DNA of 37,703 bases from Streptococcus sp. HMSC034E03 (lineage in GTDB: Bacteria; Bacillota; Bacilli; Lactobacillales; Streptococcaceae): contig NZ_KV804997.1 of NCBI RefSeq assembly GCF_001811505.1, positions 57,187 through 94,889 of the forward strand. The letters are read 5' to 3'. Of the stretch, positions 7,759 through 17,579 are shown one piece after another. Below the pieces are notes generated by a model. The model was not told the DNA's origin. It did not search any database and saw only the letters and a program-made list of their open reading frames with translations. Made by a program: the position numbers and the translations under genes. Numbering within the stretch: position 1 is the stretch's first letter; each line of letters opens with the position of its first letter.

Positions 7759-8712
7759 CTAGATTTCATGTTCTTGACACCAATTTTGAAAATTTTCCTT
7801 AAATTCCAACAAAATTTCAGGATCCCGAAGGCTAGTAAGTGGATAAACAAAGGGCTCTGTCCCTTCTCCCACCTTCTTTTGCAAAACAAAAATGGTCTTA
7901 GACTGAGCTCCTTGAGCGAAGAGATCCTCTGGTAAAGCTATGATAGCGACTAGTTGAGCTTGATCAGTCAGCCAGGATTTCAAGAGGTCACTCTGGGGAC
8001 TCGTCAAAAGATCTGTTGGAGCAAGAAAAATAGCATAGCCTCCCGTCTTAAGATACTTGAGAGATTGCTCCATTAATAGATGATGAGCGTAAGTATGTTC
8101 ATCCTTTGCTGCCACTTGGTAACGTGAAGCAATCTGATCGTCTGGGTAGTAGCCAATTGGGAGGTCGCTCACAATAATATCACTTTCTTTTAATACTTGT
8201 GGACGTACTGCATCTCCTTGGACAAAGCCCATTTGCAGATCCATAACTTCAGCCATACTTGCAGCTAGATCGATCAAGAGGTCATCTAGTTCAATCCCAA
8301 GGTAATCTACCTTTTTGTTCATAGACGTTAAGAAGCTAGCGCCCAGAATTCCCATCCCAGACCCCAACTCTAATAAACTTAGATCTTCAGCAGGCCACAG
8401 TTGCTCTATCAGAAAAATCATCAAGTGACCAATGGCATCTGGTGTAAACTGGTGATTTGCTTGGAGAGATTCTGTTTGCGCTGCCTTCATTAACAAGAAT
8501 TGGTAGGTTCGTAACCACTCTTCTTTTCGAAGAGCCAATCGTTTTAATGCTTGATTGTTTTTCTTGACATCTTCAAGATTTGTCTGACCATCCAGATAGA
8601 TCCCATTTTGCTCAATCAAGGCATCGTAAAAGTTTGTCGTCAAATCATTTTGAATGATTTGGACATTTTCTAGTAAATAGGTATATGCTTGTTCAATTTT
8701 TTCAAAATCCAT
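7759..8712 (-). CDS. Class I SAM-dependent methyltransferase, YtxK family
   Basis: Protein of 317 residues with an N-terminal helical part (about 1-90) and a Rossmann methyltransferase domain. SAM-binding motif I is LLELGSGMGILGASF (about 119-133), and motif IV is DIIVSDLPIGYYP (about 178-190), close to the NPPY/DPPY type of N6-adenine methylases. Length and context (directly before ackA) match YtxK, whose substrate is not established. No restriction endonuclease or specificity gene is nearby, so it is not an obvious restriction-modification enzyme. The ATG at 8712 lacks a properly spaced Shine-Dalgarno. An extended -10 (TGGTAAGAT; TAAGAT at 8719-8724) places the transcription start at the start codon itself, so the message may be leaderless. 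Confidence 0.82.
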   Translation of the reverse strand: MDFEKIEQAYTYLLENVQIIQNDLTTNFYDALIEQNGIYLDGQTNLEDVKKNNQALKRLALRKEEWLRTYQFLLMKAAQTESLQANHQFTPDAIGHLMIFLIEQLWPAEDLSLLELGSGMGILGASFLTSMNKKVDYLGIELDDLLIDLAASMAEVMDLQMGFVQGDAVRPQVLKESDIIVSDLPIGYYPDDQIASRYQVAAKDEHTYAHHLLMEQSLKYLKTGGYAIFLAPTDLLTSPQSDLLKSWLTDQAQLVAIIALPEDLFAQGAQSKTIFVLQKKVGEGTEPFVYPLTSLRDPEILLEFKENFQNWCQEHEI

Positions 8713-8762
8713 ACCCTTATCTTACCAAAAATAATGTCCTTTTTCCATATTTTCATGATAGT

Positions 8763-8803
8763 GAAAACAAATTAAAACCTCTGAGATGACTCTCAAAGGT
8801 TTT
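8763..8803 (-). terminator. Intrinsic terminator of pyrG
   Basis: A 13-bp stem with one wobble (8774-8786 with 8791-8803), a 4-base loop and a minus-strand tail TTTTAATTTGTTTT. It starts 8 bases after the pyrG stop. Confidence 0.85.
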
Positions 8804-8810
8804 ATTCTGT

Positions 8811-10430
<1,620 letters not shown>

Positions 10431-10441
10431 CTAAAATGCTC

Positions 10442-10483
10442 AAGGTCTTGTTTACTAACAGGGGATTGAGGAAACAAGACCTT
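10442..10483 (-). repeat. Perfect 12-bp inverted repeat in the pyrG leader
   Basis: AAGGTCTTGTTT (10442-10453) and AAACAAGACCTT (10472-10483) are exact reverse complements with an 18-base loop. There is no U-tract on either strand. It lies after the attenuator and just before the ribosome binding site of pyrG. It is not part of the known attenuation mechanism. Confidence 0.7.
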
Positions 10484-10519
10484 CATCAATAACTACACCC
10501 CAAGAAGAAAAGCTTCCTG

Positions 10520-10556
10520 GAAAAAACAAAAATAGCTCCCTAATAACTAGGGAGCT
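10520..10556 (-). terminator. pyrG attenuator (terminator in the leader)
   Basis: AGCTCCCTA pairs with TAGGGAGCT around GTTAT (10534-10556), followed on the minus strand by ATTTTTGTTTTTT. The 5' arm contains CUCCCU, which a poly-G tail made by slippage at the GGGC start could pair with, blocking the terminator. That is the pyrG mechanism established in Bacillus subtilis. Confidence 0.82.
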
Positions 10557-10574
10557 CCGACCTCTAAAAGAGGT

Positions 10575-10614
10575 GCCCGAACAATATATTACCTCAAAAT
10601 GAAGCATTTGTCAA
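10575..10614 (-). promoter_or_regulatory. pyrG promoter with GGGC start for reiterative transcription
   Basis: On the minus strand TTGACA (10609-10614), 17 bases, TAATAT (10586-10591), 7 bases, then GGGC (10578-10575). The perfect -35, ideal spacing and GGGC initiation sequence are what pyrG genes using CTP-sensitive slippage at the start require. The first transcribed bases also form a small ACCTC/GAGGT hairpin. Confidence 0.82.
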
Positions 10615-10670
10615 ATAGAACAAATCGTTGACTTGCCATTCCAGCTTACAAAACTAGTTCAGACTAATAC

Positions 10671-10717
10671 AAAAAAGCTGGACTAGGAAATCGAGACTTG
10701 ATAGACCGATTCCAGCT
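10671..10717 (-). terminator. Intrinsic terminator of rpoE
   Basis: AGCTGGA pairs with TCCAGCT (10711-10717 with 10676-10682), with an inner ATCG/CGAT stem and an asymmetric internal loop, followed by TTTTTT on the minus strand. Confidence 0.75.
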
Positions 10718-10734
10718 CCAACTCCTTTTTATTT

Positions 10735-11310
10735 TTATTCTTCCTCTTCTTCAGAGTCTTCGTCGTCCTCTTCATTAAGATCGACTTCTTCATCTAGATC
10801 ATCTGGGGCGATTTCATTGATTTCAGCATCGTAGGCTTCCACTTCATTCTTCTCATCATCTGGATTTTCATCATCATAAGAAAGAGCTGGATCTTCTTCG
10901 TATGCATCCTCATCTTCTGGATCATCTGCACTGTAATCAATAGCATCTGCATCACCATCCATAAAGGCGTTGACACGTTTTTTCTTAGCCTTAGGTGTTA
11001 CTTCTTCATCATCACTTTCTTCAAGAGCAATGATTTCCTCATCGATTTCATCGACTCCATACCATGAACGAAGGCCCCATTTGTTATCCCCAAGGGAGAT
11101 AAAGCTACCGTCAAAGTTCAACTCTGTGTAGAACAAAGGCAAAGCTTCACGAATATCGCTATTAGAGGTACCGAGATAGTTTTGGATTTCATTAACCAAA
11201 TCACTAAAATGCATTTCGTGATCACGACCACGGAGTTCCAAGATGGCACGAGCCACCTCAATCATAGATAGTTCACTTTTTTCTTGCCCAGCAAATACTT
11301 CTAATTCCAA
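10735..11310 (-). CDS. rpoE: DNA-directed RNA polymerase delta subunit
   Basis: Gram-positive-specific RNA polymerase subunit of 191 residues that increases recycling and specificity of the enzyme. The folded N-terminal HARE-HTH domain (about 1-90) includes [14 protein letters not shown] and [20 protein letters not shown]. The rest is a disordered, extremely acidic tail of Asp/Glu runs ending DSEEEEE, as expected. The start chosen is TTG at 11310, giving [14 protein letters not shown], because GAGGAGA sits at the right distance before it. An in-frame ATG five codons earlier overlaps that Shine-Dalgarno. TGATAAAAT (-10 at 11365-11370) is a likely promoter, and a 6-bp hairpin (11342-11359) lies in the leader. 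Confidence 0.93.
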   Translation of the reverse strand: MELEVFAGQEKSELSMIEVARAILELRGRDHEMHFSDLVNEIQNYLGTSNSDIREALPLFYTELNFDGSFISLGDNKWGLRSWYGVDEIDEEIIALEESDDEEVTPKAKKKRVNAFMDGDADAIDYSADDPEDEDAYEEDPALSYDDENPDDEKNEVEAYDAEINEIAPDDLDEEVDLNEEDDEDSEEEEE

Positions 11311-11452
11311 AGCGTTTCTCCTCATTTTTTACTACTAACGCCAGAGTGGATAAACTCTGATCTCATTTTATCATGTACTCTTTATTGTACGATAATTTTG
11401 CCTAATAGTCAAAGGTTTAGGAGAAATAAATGTGAAATATTTCAGCTAATTA

Positions 11453-11567
11453 ATACTCAATGAAAATCAAAAAGCAAACTAGGAAGCTAGCCACAGGCTG
11501 CTCAAAACACTGTTTTGAGGTTGCAGATGGAAGCTGACATGGTTTGAAGAGATTTTCGAAGAGTATA
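11453..11567 (-). repeat. BOX element with internal deletion (boxC-boxA)
   Basis: Starts ATACTCAATGAAAATC (boxC end), carries CTCAAAAC-ACT-GTTTTGAG, then passes straight into the distal part of boxA (AAGCTGACATGGTTTGAAG to GAGTATA). The middle of boxA containing the TACGGCAAGG sequence and the rest of boxB are missing. It fills the gap between rpoE and the ABC exporter. Confidence 0.85.
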
Positions 11568-11595
11568 AAAGACCTGGGAGATACACCCACAGGTC
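11566..11595 (-). terminator. Terminator of the ABC-2 exporter operon
   Basis: GACCT/AGGTC and GGG/CCC pair with a two-base bulge (11571-11595), followed on the minus strand by TTTTATACTC. The tail is formed partly by the end of the adjacent BOX element. Confidence 0.65.
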
Positions 11596-11602
11596 CGATA
11601 CT

Positions 11603-12802
11603 TTATTTATAACTTAAAGCTCGTTTAAAGGTTTTCCAGATCCCCAAATCATCCGTTTGAAGAACCAAACTAGCATACATACGTCCAATAAAAGCTGTTG
11701 CAGTAACTGCAAAAATAACCGTTATAGCAAGCGAAATCCATGCTTCTAGTCCATTTGCGTAACCATTGATAGCTCTGAAAGGCATAAAGAAGGTTGAAAC
11801 GAATGGGATGTAAGAACCGATTTTCAAGATTAAATTATCACCAGAAGTTCCTAATACTGTTACCCCAATGAAACCTACCATAATCAAAAGCATCAAAGGC
11901 GATAAGGCCTTACCAGAATCTTCAGGTCGAGAAACCATAGAACCTAAGAAGGCAGCCAAGACCACATACATAAAGAGACTGACTAAGATAAATAATAAGG
12001 TGTTAAGCGAGAAGGCTTCTCCCAAGTAATTTAGAATACCTGAATTTGCCAATATAGGCATATCCTTAAAGAAGAAAATAGCTCCAAGACCACCCACAAC
12101 ATAAATACCAATATGAGTCAAAATGACTAGAAGTAAGGCAATCATGCGGGCGTAGAAATAATGGCTAGCACGAATGCTTGAGAAGACCACTTCCATGATT
12201 TTGGTTCCTTTTTCACTAGCTACCTCTTGAGCAGTGACACTAGCATAAGTAATCAAAATCATATAAAGGAAGAAACCTAGTCCTGCAGCCGCAAAGGTTT
12301 GGACCATCTTTTTATTTTCCTTGGCTTCATCAATCTGTTCTGTAAATTGAACCGTTTGAGCCAAGCGTTTTTCCTGTTCCTGAGACAAATTTGCTTCTGA
12401 ACGGTTGAGTTGGGATTGAAGTTCATTCAACTTAGCGGTCACTGCTAACTTAATGCCACTCTCTAGTGAAGTCTCACCATGATAGACTGCCTTGAGGACA
12501 CTATTCTCCTGGTCAATGGTTAGATAACCTTTTATTTTATCATCTTTGATAGCGGCTTGGGCACTTGCTTCATCCTTATAGTCAAAGTTAAGACCATTGG
12601 TCGATTTAAGTTCTTCTGTAACAAGAGAAACAGAACTAACTACTGCTACCTTACTATTTTGAGCCAAGGAAGAACCTTGGAGAACACCAATTCCTCCAGA
12701 TAGACCTAAAAAGAGGAAAGGCGAAATCACCATAAAGAAGAAACTCCAAGACTTGACATGTCTTAGATAGGTTTCTTTGATTACAACCCACATATTTCTC
12801 AT
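11603..12802 (-). CDS. ABC-2 type transporter permease (NatB-like)
   Basis: Membrane subunit of 399 residues of an ABC exporter. One N-terminal membrane helix (about 19-40) is followed by a large extracytoplasmic region with a Gln/Glu-rich probable coiled coil (about 125-165, ELQSQLNRSEANLSQEQEKR). About five further helices lie between 175 and 385. This one-plus-five layout is that of the NatB/YhaP ABC-2 permeases, some of which export sodium ions while others act on unknown substrates. It overlaps the ATPase gene by 4 bases, so the two are translated together. The substrate cannot be deduced. Confidence 0.85.
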   Translation of the reverse strand: MRNMWVVIKETYLRHVKSWSFFFMVISPFLFLGLSGGIGVLQGSSLAQNSKVAVVSSVSLVTEELKSTNGLNFDYKDEASAQAAIKDDKIKGYLTIDQENSVLKAVYHGETSLESGIKLAVTAKLNELQSQLNRSEANLSQEQEKRLAQTVQFTEQIDEAKENKKMVQTFAAAGLGFFLYMILITYASVTAQEVASEKGTKIMEVVFSSIRASHYFYARMIALLLVILTHIGIYVVGGLGAIFFFKDMPILANSGILNYLGEAFSLNTLLFILVSLFMYVVLAAFLGSMVSRPEDSGKALSPLMLLIMVGFIGVTVLGTSGDNLILKIGSYIPFVSTFFMPFRAINGYANGLEAWISLAITVIFAVTATAFIGRMYASLVLQTDDLGIWKTFKRALSYK

Positions 12803-13692
12803 ACTTCCACCCCTGATTCTAATTTAAAGATTTCATCGATTGTTGGAGCTTGTTGATCAAACGTCGCGATATATTGACCTTGAGTCAAGATTGGGAAGAG
12901 TTCTCTACCTGCACTTTCATCATCTAAAATCAACTTCCAACTACCTTGCTTGGTCAAGCTAACCTGTTTGACATGAGGAAGGCTCTCCAGTTCTTCCTTG
13001 CTTCGTTCACTTGAAACAAAAAGTCGTGTTTTGCCATATTGATTGCGGACCTCTTGAACCGGTCCATGCAAGACCACACGCCCATCACGAATCATGAGGA
13101 TATCATCACAAAGTTCTTCGACATTGGTCATGACATGGTCAGAAAAGATAATGGTCGCGCCACGTTCTTTTTCTTTCAAGATAACCCGCTTAAGAAGTTC
13201 GGTATTAACTGGATCCAAGCCACTAAAAGGCTCATCTAGGATAATCAAATCTGGTTCATGAATCAAAGTGATAATCAACTGAATCTTCTGTTGATTTCCT
13301 TTTGAGAGACTCTTAATCTTGTCCGTCAGTTTCCCCTTGACTTCCAGTTTTTCCATCCATTGAGGGAGTTTTTCTTTGATTTCCTTAGCGTCCATTCCTT
13401 TTAAAGTCGCCAAATAACGAACTTGTTCAAGGACTGTCAATTTAGGCATAAGACTGCGTTCTTCAGGGAGATAACCAATGCGAGCATAGGTCTCCTGACG
13501 AATGTCTTGACCATCAAGCTCAATCTCCCCTTGATAGTCTAAAAATTTCAAAATACTGTGAAAAATAGTTGTTTTCCCAGCTCCATTTTTCCCGACTAGT
13601 CCCAAAATACGCCCTGGTCGTGCTTGAAAGGCAACACCAAACAAAACTTGCTTAGGCCCAAAACTTTTCTCTAGATTTCTTACTTCGAGCAT
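12799..13692 (-). CDS. ABC transporter ATP-binding protein (NatA-like)
   Basis: ATPase partner of the following permease, 297 residues. Walker A is GKNGAGKTT (about 34-42), the Q-loop region YLPEERSLMP, the signature LSKGNQQKIQL (about 132-142), Walker B LIILDEPFSGLD (about 153-164), and the switch histidine is in IIFSDHVM. The C-terminal 80 residues form the extra domain typical of drug/sodium-export ATPases (DUF4162-like). Of two tandem ATGs, the second (13692) has GGAGG six bases upstream. A good promoter (TTGTAA-17-TATAAT) precedes the gene. Confidence 0.88.
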   Translation of the reverse strand: MLEVRNLEKSFGPKQVLFGVAFQARPGRILGLVGKNGAGKTTIFHSILKFLDYQGEIELDGQDIRQETYARIGYLPEERSLMPKLTVLEQVRYLATLKGMDAKEIKEKLPQWMEKLEVKGKLTDKIKSLSKGNQQKIQLIITLIHEPDLIILDEPFSGLDPVNTELLKRVILKEKERGATIIFSDHVMTNVEELCDDILMIRDGRVVLHGPVQEVRNQYGKTRLFVSSERSKEELESLPHVKQVSLTKQGSWKLILDDESAGRELFPILTQGQYIATFDQQAPTIDEIFKLESGVEV

Positions 13693-13719
13693 CATCCACC
13701 TCCGAAATTTATTGCACTC

Positions 13720-13748
13720 ATTATACTCCTTTTTGATAGCATTTACAA
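13720..13748 (-). promoter_or_regulatory. Promoter of the ABC-2 exporter operon
   Basis: TTGTAA (13743-13748), 17-base spacer, TATAAT (13720-13725) on the minus strand, about 20 bases before the ATPase Shine-Dalgarno. Confidence 0.7.
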
Positions 13749-13777
13749 TGATTTATGTACATTTTTAAATTTTAATT

Positions 13778-13828
13778 TCAAGAAGGATATTTACTGGATA
13801 GGAACTTTATTGGCTCATCACCAAGCAT
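13778..13828 (-). CDS. Possible 16-residue peptide ORF
   Basis: An ATG preceded by GGAGGACA at ideal distance starts a 16-codon frame reading MLGDEPIKFLSSKYPS. TATAAT (13860-13865) lies upstream, but without a convincing -35. It ends about 30 bases before the ABC exporter promoter. It has no signal-peptide character. It could be a leader or decayed gene start, or chance. Apart from it and the exporter promoter, nothing else was found in the 13693-14019 gap except a weak extended -10 (TGGTATATT, about 13973) before the hydrolase. Confidence 0.25.
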   Translation of the reverse strand: MLGDEPIKFLSSKYPS

Positions 13829-14019
13829 TTTTGTCCTCCAGATTTTAAGTGATAAATTTATTATACTCATTTCTTGATAAATCCGTTGGCTATGTCCTCA
13901 AATGTTCATTTTCAGTCCTGAATTGTTACTACTAATCTTCATCATTCAGCCTAGCTTATTGTACTCTTTTATGGTATATTTTTGATAGACTATAGATTAT
14001 CATAAGCAAGGAATCTGAT

Positions 14020-14925
14020 ATGAAAAAAAGACTTAAACTCGAACCAAACAACAATAACTTAATCATTTGGGAAGCTGAACAGCCAAAAGCCGTTCTTCAG
14101 CTTGTACATGGAATGGTAGAGTACGTGGAACGATATGAGGAATTTGCTCTAGCCATGAATAAAGAAGGCTTTACTGTTATCGGCCATGATCATCTCGGCC
14201 ATGGTTATACTGCTCAAAATCCAAGTCAACTCGGAGTATTTCCTGAATCTCCCGAGGAACTCATCAATGATATTGAAAGAGTGACCTCCTTCATTCAAGA
14301 AAGCTATCCAGGATTTCCAATCATCCTTCTAGGGCATTCTATGGGGTCTCTTATGTGTCGCTATTATGTAGCTAAACGAAAACCACCTATCAATGCCTTA
14401 ATTATCATGGCGACTGGTCAACAACCTCAGTTTCTAACTCGATTTGCTCTCATCCTAACAGAATGCATCCGACTTATAAAAGGGAATAAACACCGTAGTA
14501 AACTCCTGACCTATCTATCAACTGATAGTTTTAACCGTAGTATTAAGAATCCTAAAACATCTGTCGATTGGCTCTCAAAAAATGAAGAATCCAACCTAGC
14601 TTATCTGAAGGATCCTTTCTGTCAATTCATACCTACGATTCCCATGTACAGATCTATTTTTTACTTCTCAAATCAAGTAGCTAGTAAACAAGTGATAGAT
14701 GAGATTCCAACCCAACTCCCAATTCTCGTGATTTCGGGACAAGAAGACCCTCTAGGTGAAAATGGCAAAGGTATAGAGAGATTTGTAAAACTCCTAAAGG
14801 CTTCACATTCGAAAGTAAGCCTTCGATTAGTTGAAGAGGCTCGTCACGAAATTCTAAACGAGAATAATCGAAACGATACCTATCACTTCATAGCTGATTG
14901 GATGACAAAAAATACCGATGTCTGA
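14020..14925 (+). CDS. Alpha/beta hydrolase, monoacylglycerol-lipase type (serine aminopeptidase S33 domain)
   Basis: Hydrolase of 301 residues. The oxyanion region is LVHGMVEYVERYEEFA (about 28-43), followed by GHDHLGHGYT. The nucleophile elbow is GHSMG (about 107-111, Ser at about 109). The acid is probably the Asp in VISGQEDPLGENG (about 243) and the histidine is in EEARHEILNE (about 281). This pattern matches Hydrolase_4 (PF12146) lysophospholipase/monoglyceride lipases. No signal peptide, so cytoplasmic; the physiological ester is unknown. It is transcribed alone from a weak extended -10 promoter, with AAGGA before the ATG and its own terminator. Confidence 0.85.
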   Translation: MKKRLKLEPNNNNLIIWEAEQPKAVLQLVHGMVEYVERYEEFALAMNKEGFTVIGHDHLGHGYTAQNPSQLGVFPESPEELINDIERVTSFIQESYPGFPIILLGHSMGSLMCRYYVAKRKPPINALIIMATGQQPQFLTRFALILTECIRLIKGNKHRSKLLTYLSTDSFNRSIKNPKTSVDWLSKNEESNLAYLKDPFCQFIPTIPMYRSIFYFSNQVASKQVIDEIPTQLPILVISGQEDPLGENGKGIERFVKLLKASHSKVSLRLVEEARHEILNENNRNDTYHFIADWMTKNTDV

Positions 14926-14975
14926 TCATCTTGTAACAGTATTAAAAAGGAGTTGTTCCCCCGTCAATTTGATTC

Positions 14976-15006
14976 AATCATCAGGCTAAAGCTTGATGAT
15001 TTTTTC
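14976..15006 (+). terminator. Terminator of the alpha/beta hydrolase gene
   Basis: ATCATCA (14977-14983) pairs with TGATGAT (14994-15000), with inner GCT/AGC pairs, followed by TTTTTT. Confidence 0.85.
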
Positions 15007-15009
15007 TAC

Positions 15010-15036
15010 TAAAAAATCCATCCCTAGGGATGGATT
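15010..15036 (-). terminator. Terminator of pheT
   Basis: A perfect 22-base palindrome (15015-15036, AATCCATCCCT and its complement) followed by TTTTTTAG on the minus strand, 8 bases after the pheT stop. It lies back to back with the hydrolase terminator. Confidence 0.85.
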
Positions 15037-15044
15037 GAAAATTT

Positions 15045-17450
15045 TTAACGCACTTCTGCATTCACTTTTTCTTCGAGTGATGCTTGGATTTTTTCCATGT
15101 AGCGTGCGACTTCTTCGTCAGTCAAGCTATCTTCTGGATTTTGGAAGGTCAAGCTATAAGCCATTGACTTCATACCTAGTCCCAATTTTTCGCCTGAGAA
15201 AACGTCAAAGAGTTTGATATCTGTCAATCGTTTCACGCCTGCAGCCTGGATAGCATCTACAACTTCTTGGTGAGTGACTTCTGCCTTGAGGAGAAGGGCG
15301 ATATCACGGCTCACCGCTGGGAATTTAGTGATTTCCACAAATGGAGCGGCTGGTTGAAGAGCTGTCTCAATAGCTGAAAGGTTGAGCTCTGCTACATAAG
15401 TTTCTGGAATATCGTAAGCCTTGGCTGTAACAGGATGTACTTGACCGAGGAAACCAAGGACTTGGTCACCGAGTGAGATCAAGGCTGTACGTCCTGGGTG
15501 AAGACTAGCAATTTCAGAAGTTGCTGTATAAGTCACTTCAAGACCCAAGCGAGCAAAGAGAGCTTCCAAAATTCCCTTAGCATAGAAGAAGTCAACAGGA
15601 ACTGCCGCTGTTTGGAAGTCTTTCTCAGCGACTAAGCCAGTCAAGGCAAAGGCAAAGCTGTTAATTTCATTTGGCAATTCTTCTTTTGGATTACCAGTTT
15701 GCTCGAAAACTTTTCCAATCTCATAAAGAGCCAAGTTTTTATTCTTACGTGCTACGTTGTAGGCAACTGTATCCAAAATACCTGAAACCATATTTTGACG
15801 GAGAACTGAACGGTCCACAGTCATTGGCCACATCAATTCTGTCAAATGACTTGGCTGAATCGTAAATTCAACCGCTTTTTCAGGAGTTGTAAGAGCATAA
15901 GTGATGATTTCTGTCAATCCAGCACCTTCAGCAATGGTACGAACCTGACGACGAAGTTTTTGTGTCGCAGTCAATTCACCAGCTGTCCCATCGTCTTTTG
16001 GAAGACTGGTTGGCAAGCGATCATAGCCATAGATACGAGCGATTTCTTCAAAGAGGTCAGCTTCGATAGTGATATCCCAACGACGACGGGGAACACTAAC
16101 AGTGAAGGCTTCTGCATTTCCAGAAAGACCGAAGCCAAGACGACGGAAGACATCTTCAACATCAGCAAATGAAAGCTCTGTACCGAGGACACGGTTGACG
16201 TCAGCAAGAGTTGAAGAAACTTCCACATCAGAAGTATCAAGCTCACCCGCTGAAACGATACCTTTACGCACCGTCGCACCAGCAAGTTCGGCAATCATGC
16301 TAGCTGCCGCATCAAGGGCTTCATTAACAGTTGCCACATTGATCCCTTTTTCAAAGCGTGAAGATGATTCAGAGCGTAGGTTGAGACGACCACTTGTCTT
16401 ACGGATAGATTTGCCATTGAAGACAGCAGCTTCAAGAACAACACGAGTAGACTTTTCAGAGATTTCTGTAGCCTGACCACCCATAACACCTGCAAGGGCT
16501 ACTGGTTTGTCAGCAACAGTAATCACTAAGTCAGTTGTTTCCAACTCACGCTCTTCGCCATCCAAGGTCACTAATTTTTCACCAGCACGCGCCTCACGCA
16601 CACGGATGTCATTTCCTTCAAAAGTATCCAAGTCAAAGGCATGCATAGGTTGACCAAAGTAAAGCAGGATATAGTTGGTCACGTCAACGACATTGTTAAT
16701 CGGACGGATGCCTTCGTTCATGAGGAGGTTTTGCAACCATTGTGGACTTGGTGCGATAGTCACATTGTCCAAGATACGAGCGGCATAGTAAGGCGCCTTG
16801 TCTGTATCAATGCCTACAGAAAGTGCATCTGTAGCGGCTTCGTTTGTTTCTGTTAGAGTAAATTCTTTAAAGTTGACCGCCTTGTCATAGATGGCTGCCA
16901 CTTCGTGAGCTACCCCACGCATAGAAAGAGCGTCTGCACGGTTTGGCGTGATGGAAAGTTCGATGATTTCATCATCCAAGTCTAGGTAAGAGAATACTTC
17001 CTCACCTGGAACGGCATCTTCTGGCAAGATTTGGATGCCATCTGCGAATTCCTTAGGCACAACGGAGTCAGAAACGCCCAATTCGCCAAGCGAACAGATC
17101 ATCCCAAGAGACTCTAAACCACGGATTTTCCCTTTTTTGATCTTGTAATTGTCAGCGATGCGAGCTCCTGGAAGAGCCACCATAACCTTGATACCAGCAC
17201 ACACATTCGGTGCACCACAGACGATTTGGCGGGCTTCTTCTTCGCCAACGTTAACCTGACAAACATGGAGGTGAGTTTCTGGCACATCTTCGCAGGACAA
17301 GATCTCACCGACGACAATTTTTGAGAGACCAGCAGCAGGTGAGTCGACACCCTCTACCTCGATCCCTGTAGTTGACATTTTTTCAGCCAACTCCTGTGAT
17401 GGCACATCAATGTCCACCAATTCTTTTAACCATTTATAAGATACAAGCAT
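15045..17450 (-). CDS. pheT: Phenylalanine--tRNA ligase, beta subunit
   Basis: Non-catalytic but essential subunit of the alpha2-beta2 PheRS, 801 residues. Domains in order: EMAP-II-like tRNA-binding domain (about 40-150), B3/B4 editing domain (about 210-380), B5 DNA-binding-like domain (about 405-480), inactive synthetase-like core (about 490-690), and the FDX-ACB anticodon-binding domain at the end (about 708-800, [13 protein letters not shown]). Length is normal and no damage is seen. It lies 129 bases after pheS with no terminator between, so it should share the T-box-controlled message. In S. pneumoniae, as I recall, a small acetyltransferase gene sits between pheS and pheT. Here the gap has no ORF of meaningful size. 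Confidence 0.96.
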   Translation of the reverse strand: MLVSYKWLKELVDIDVPSQELAEKMSTTGIEVEGVDSPAAGLSKIVVGEILSCEDVPETHLHVCQVNVGEEEARQIVCGAPNVCAGIKVMVALPGARIADNYKIKKGKIRGLESLGMICSLGELGVSDSVVPKEFADGIQILPEDAVPGEEVFSYLDLDDEIIELSITPNRADALSMRGVAHEVAAIYDKAVNFKEFTLTETNEAATDALSVGIDTDKAPYYAARILDNVTIAPSPQWLQNLLMNEGIRPINNVVDVTNYILLYFGQPMHAFDLDTFEGNDIRVREARAGEKLVTLDGEERELETTDLVITVADKPVALAGVMGGQATEISEKSTRVVLEAAVFNGKSIRKTSGRLNLRSESSSRFEKGINVATVNEALDAAASMIAELAGATVRKGIVSAGELDTSDVEVSSTLADVNRVLGTELSFADVEDVFRRLGFGLSGNAEAFTVSVPRRRWDITIEADLFEEIARIYGYDRLPTSLPKDDGTAGELTATQKLRRQVRTIAEGAGLTEIITYALTTPEKAVEFTIQPSHLTELMWPMTVDRSVLRQNMVSGILDTVAYNVARKNKNLALYEIGKVFEQTGNPKEELPNEINSFAFALTGLVAEKDFQTAAVPVDFFYAKGILEALFARLGLEVTYTATSEIASLHPGRTALISLGDQVLGFLGQVHPVTAKAYDIPETYVAELNLSAIETALQPAAPFVEITKFPAVSRDIALLLKAEVTHQEVVDAIQAAGVKRLTDIKLFDVFSGEKLGLGMKSMAYSLTFQNPEDSLTDEEVARYMEKIQASLEEKVNAEVR

Positions 17451-17579
17451 AATTCTGATTGTAAGGTTCCACCAAGTGTGACCTTTTCAATTCCTTTCTT
17501 TTTCTTCGAGTCAGTCCTTGCCATTCTCATCTAGAGAAAATGACTAGAACTGTATAGGACTATGTTTCAGGTTTCAACC

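Noticed and set aside
7759..8712. Restriction-modification methylase.
   Set aside because: Motifs IV and I resemble N6-adenine methylases, but there is no specificity or nuclease gene and the gene is in the conserved ytxK-ackA position.
11342..11359. Hairpin CAGAGT/ACTCTG before rpoE as an attenuator.
   Set aside because: Only 6 bp with no U-tract; noted in the rpoE entry instead.
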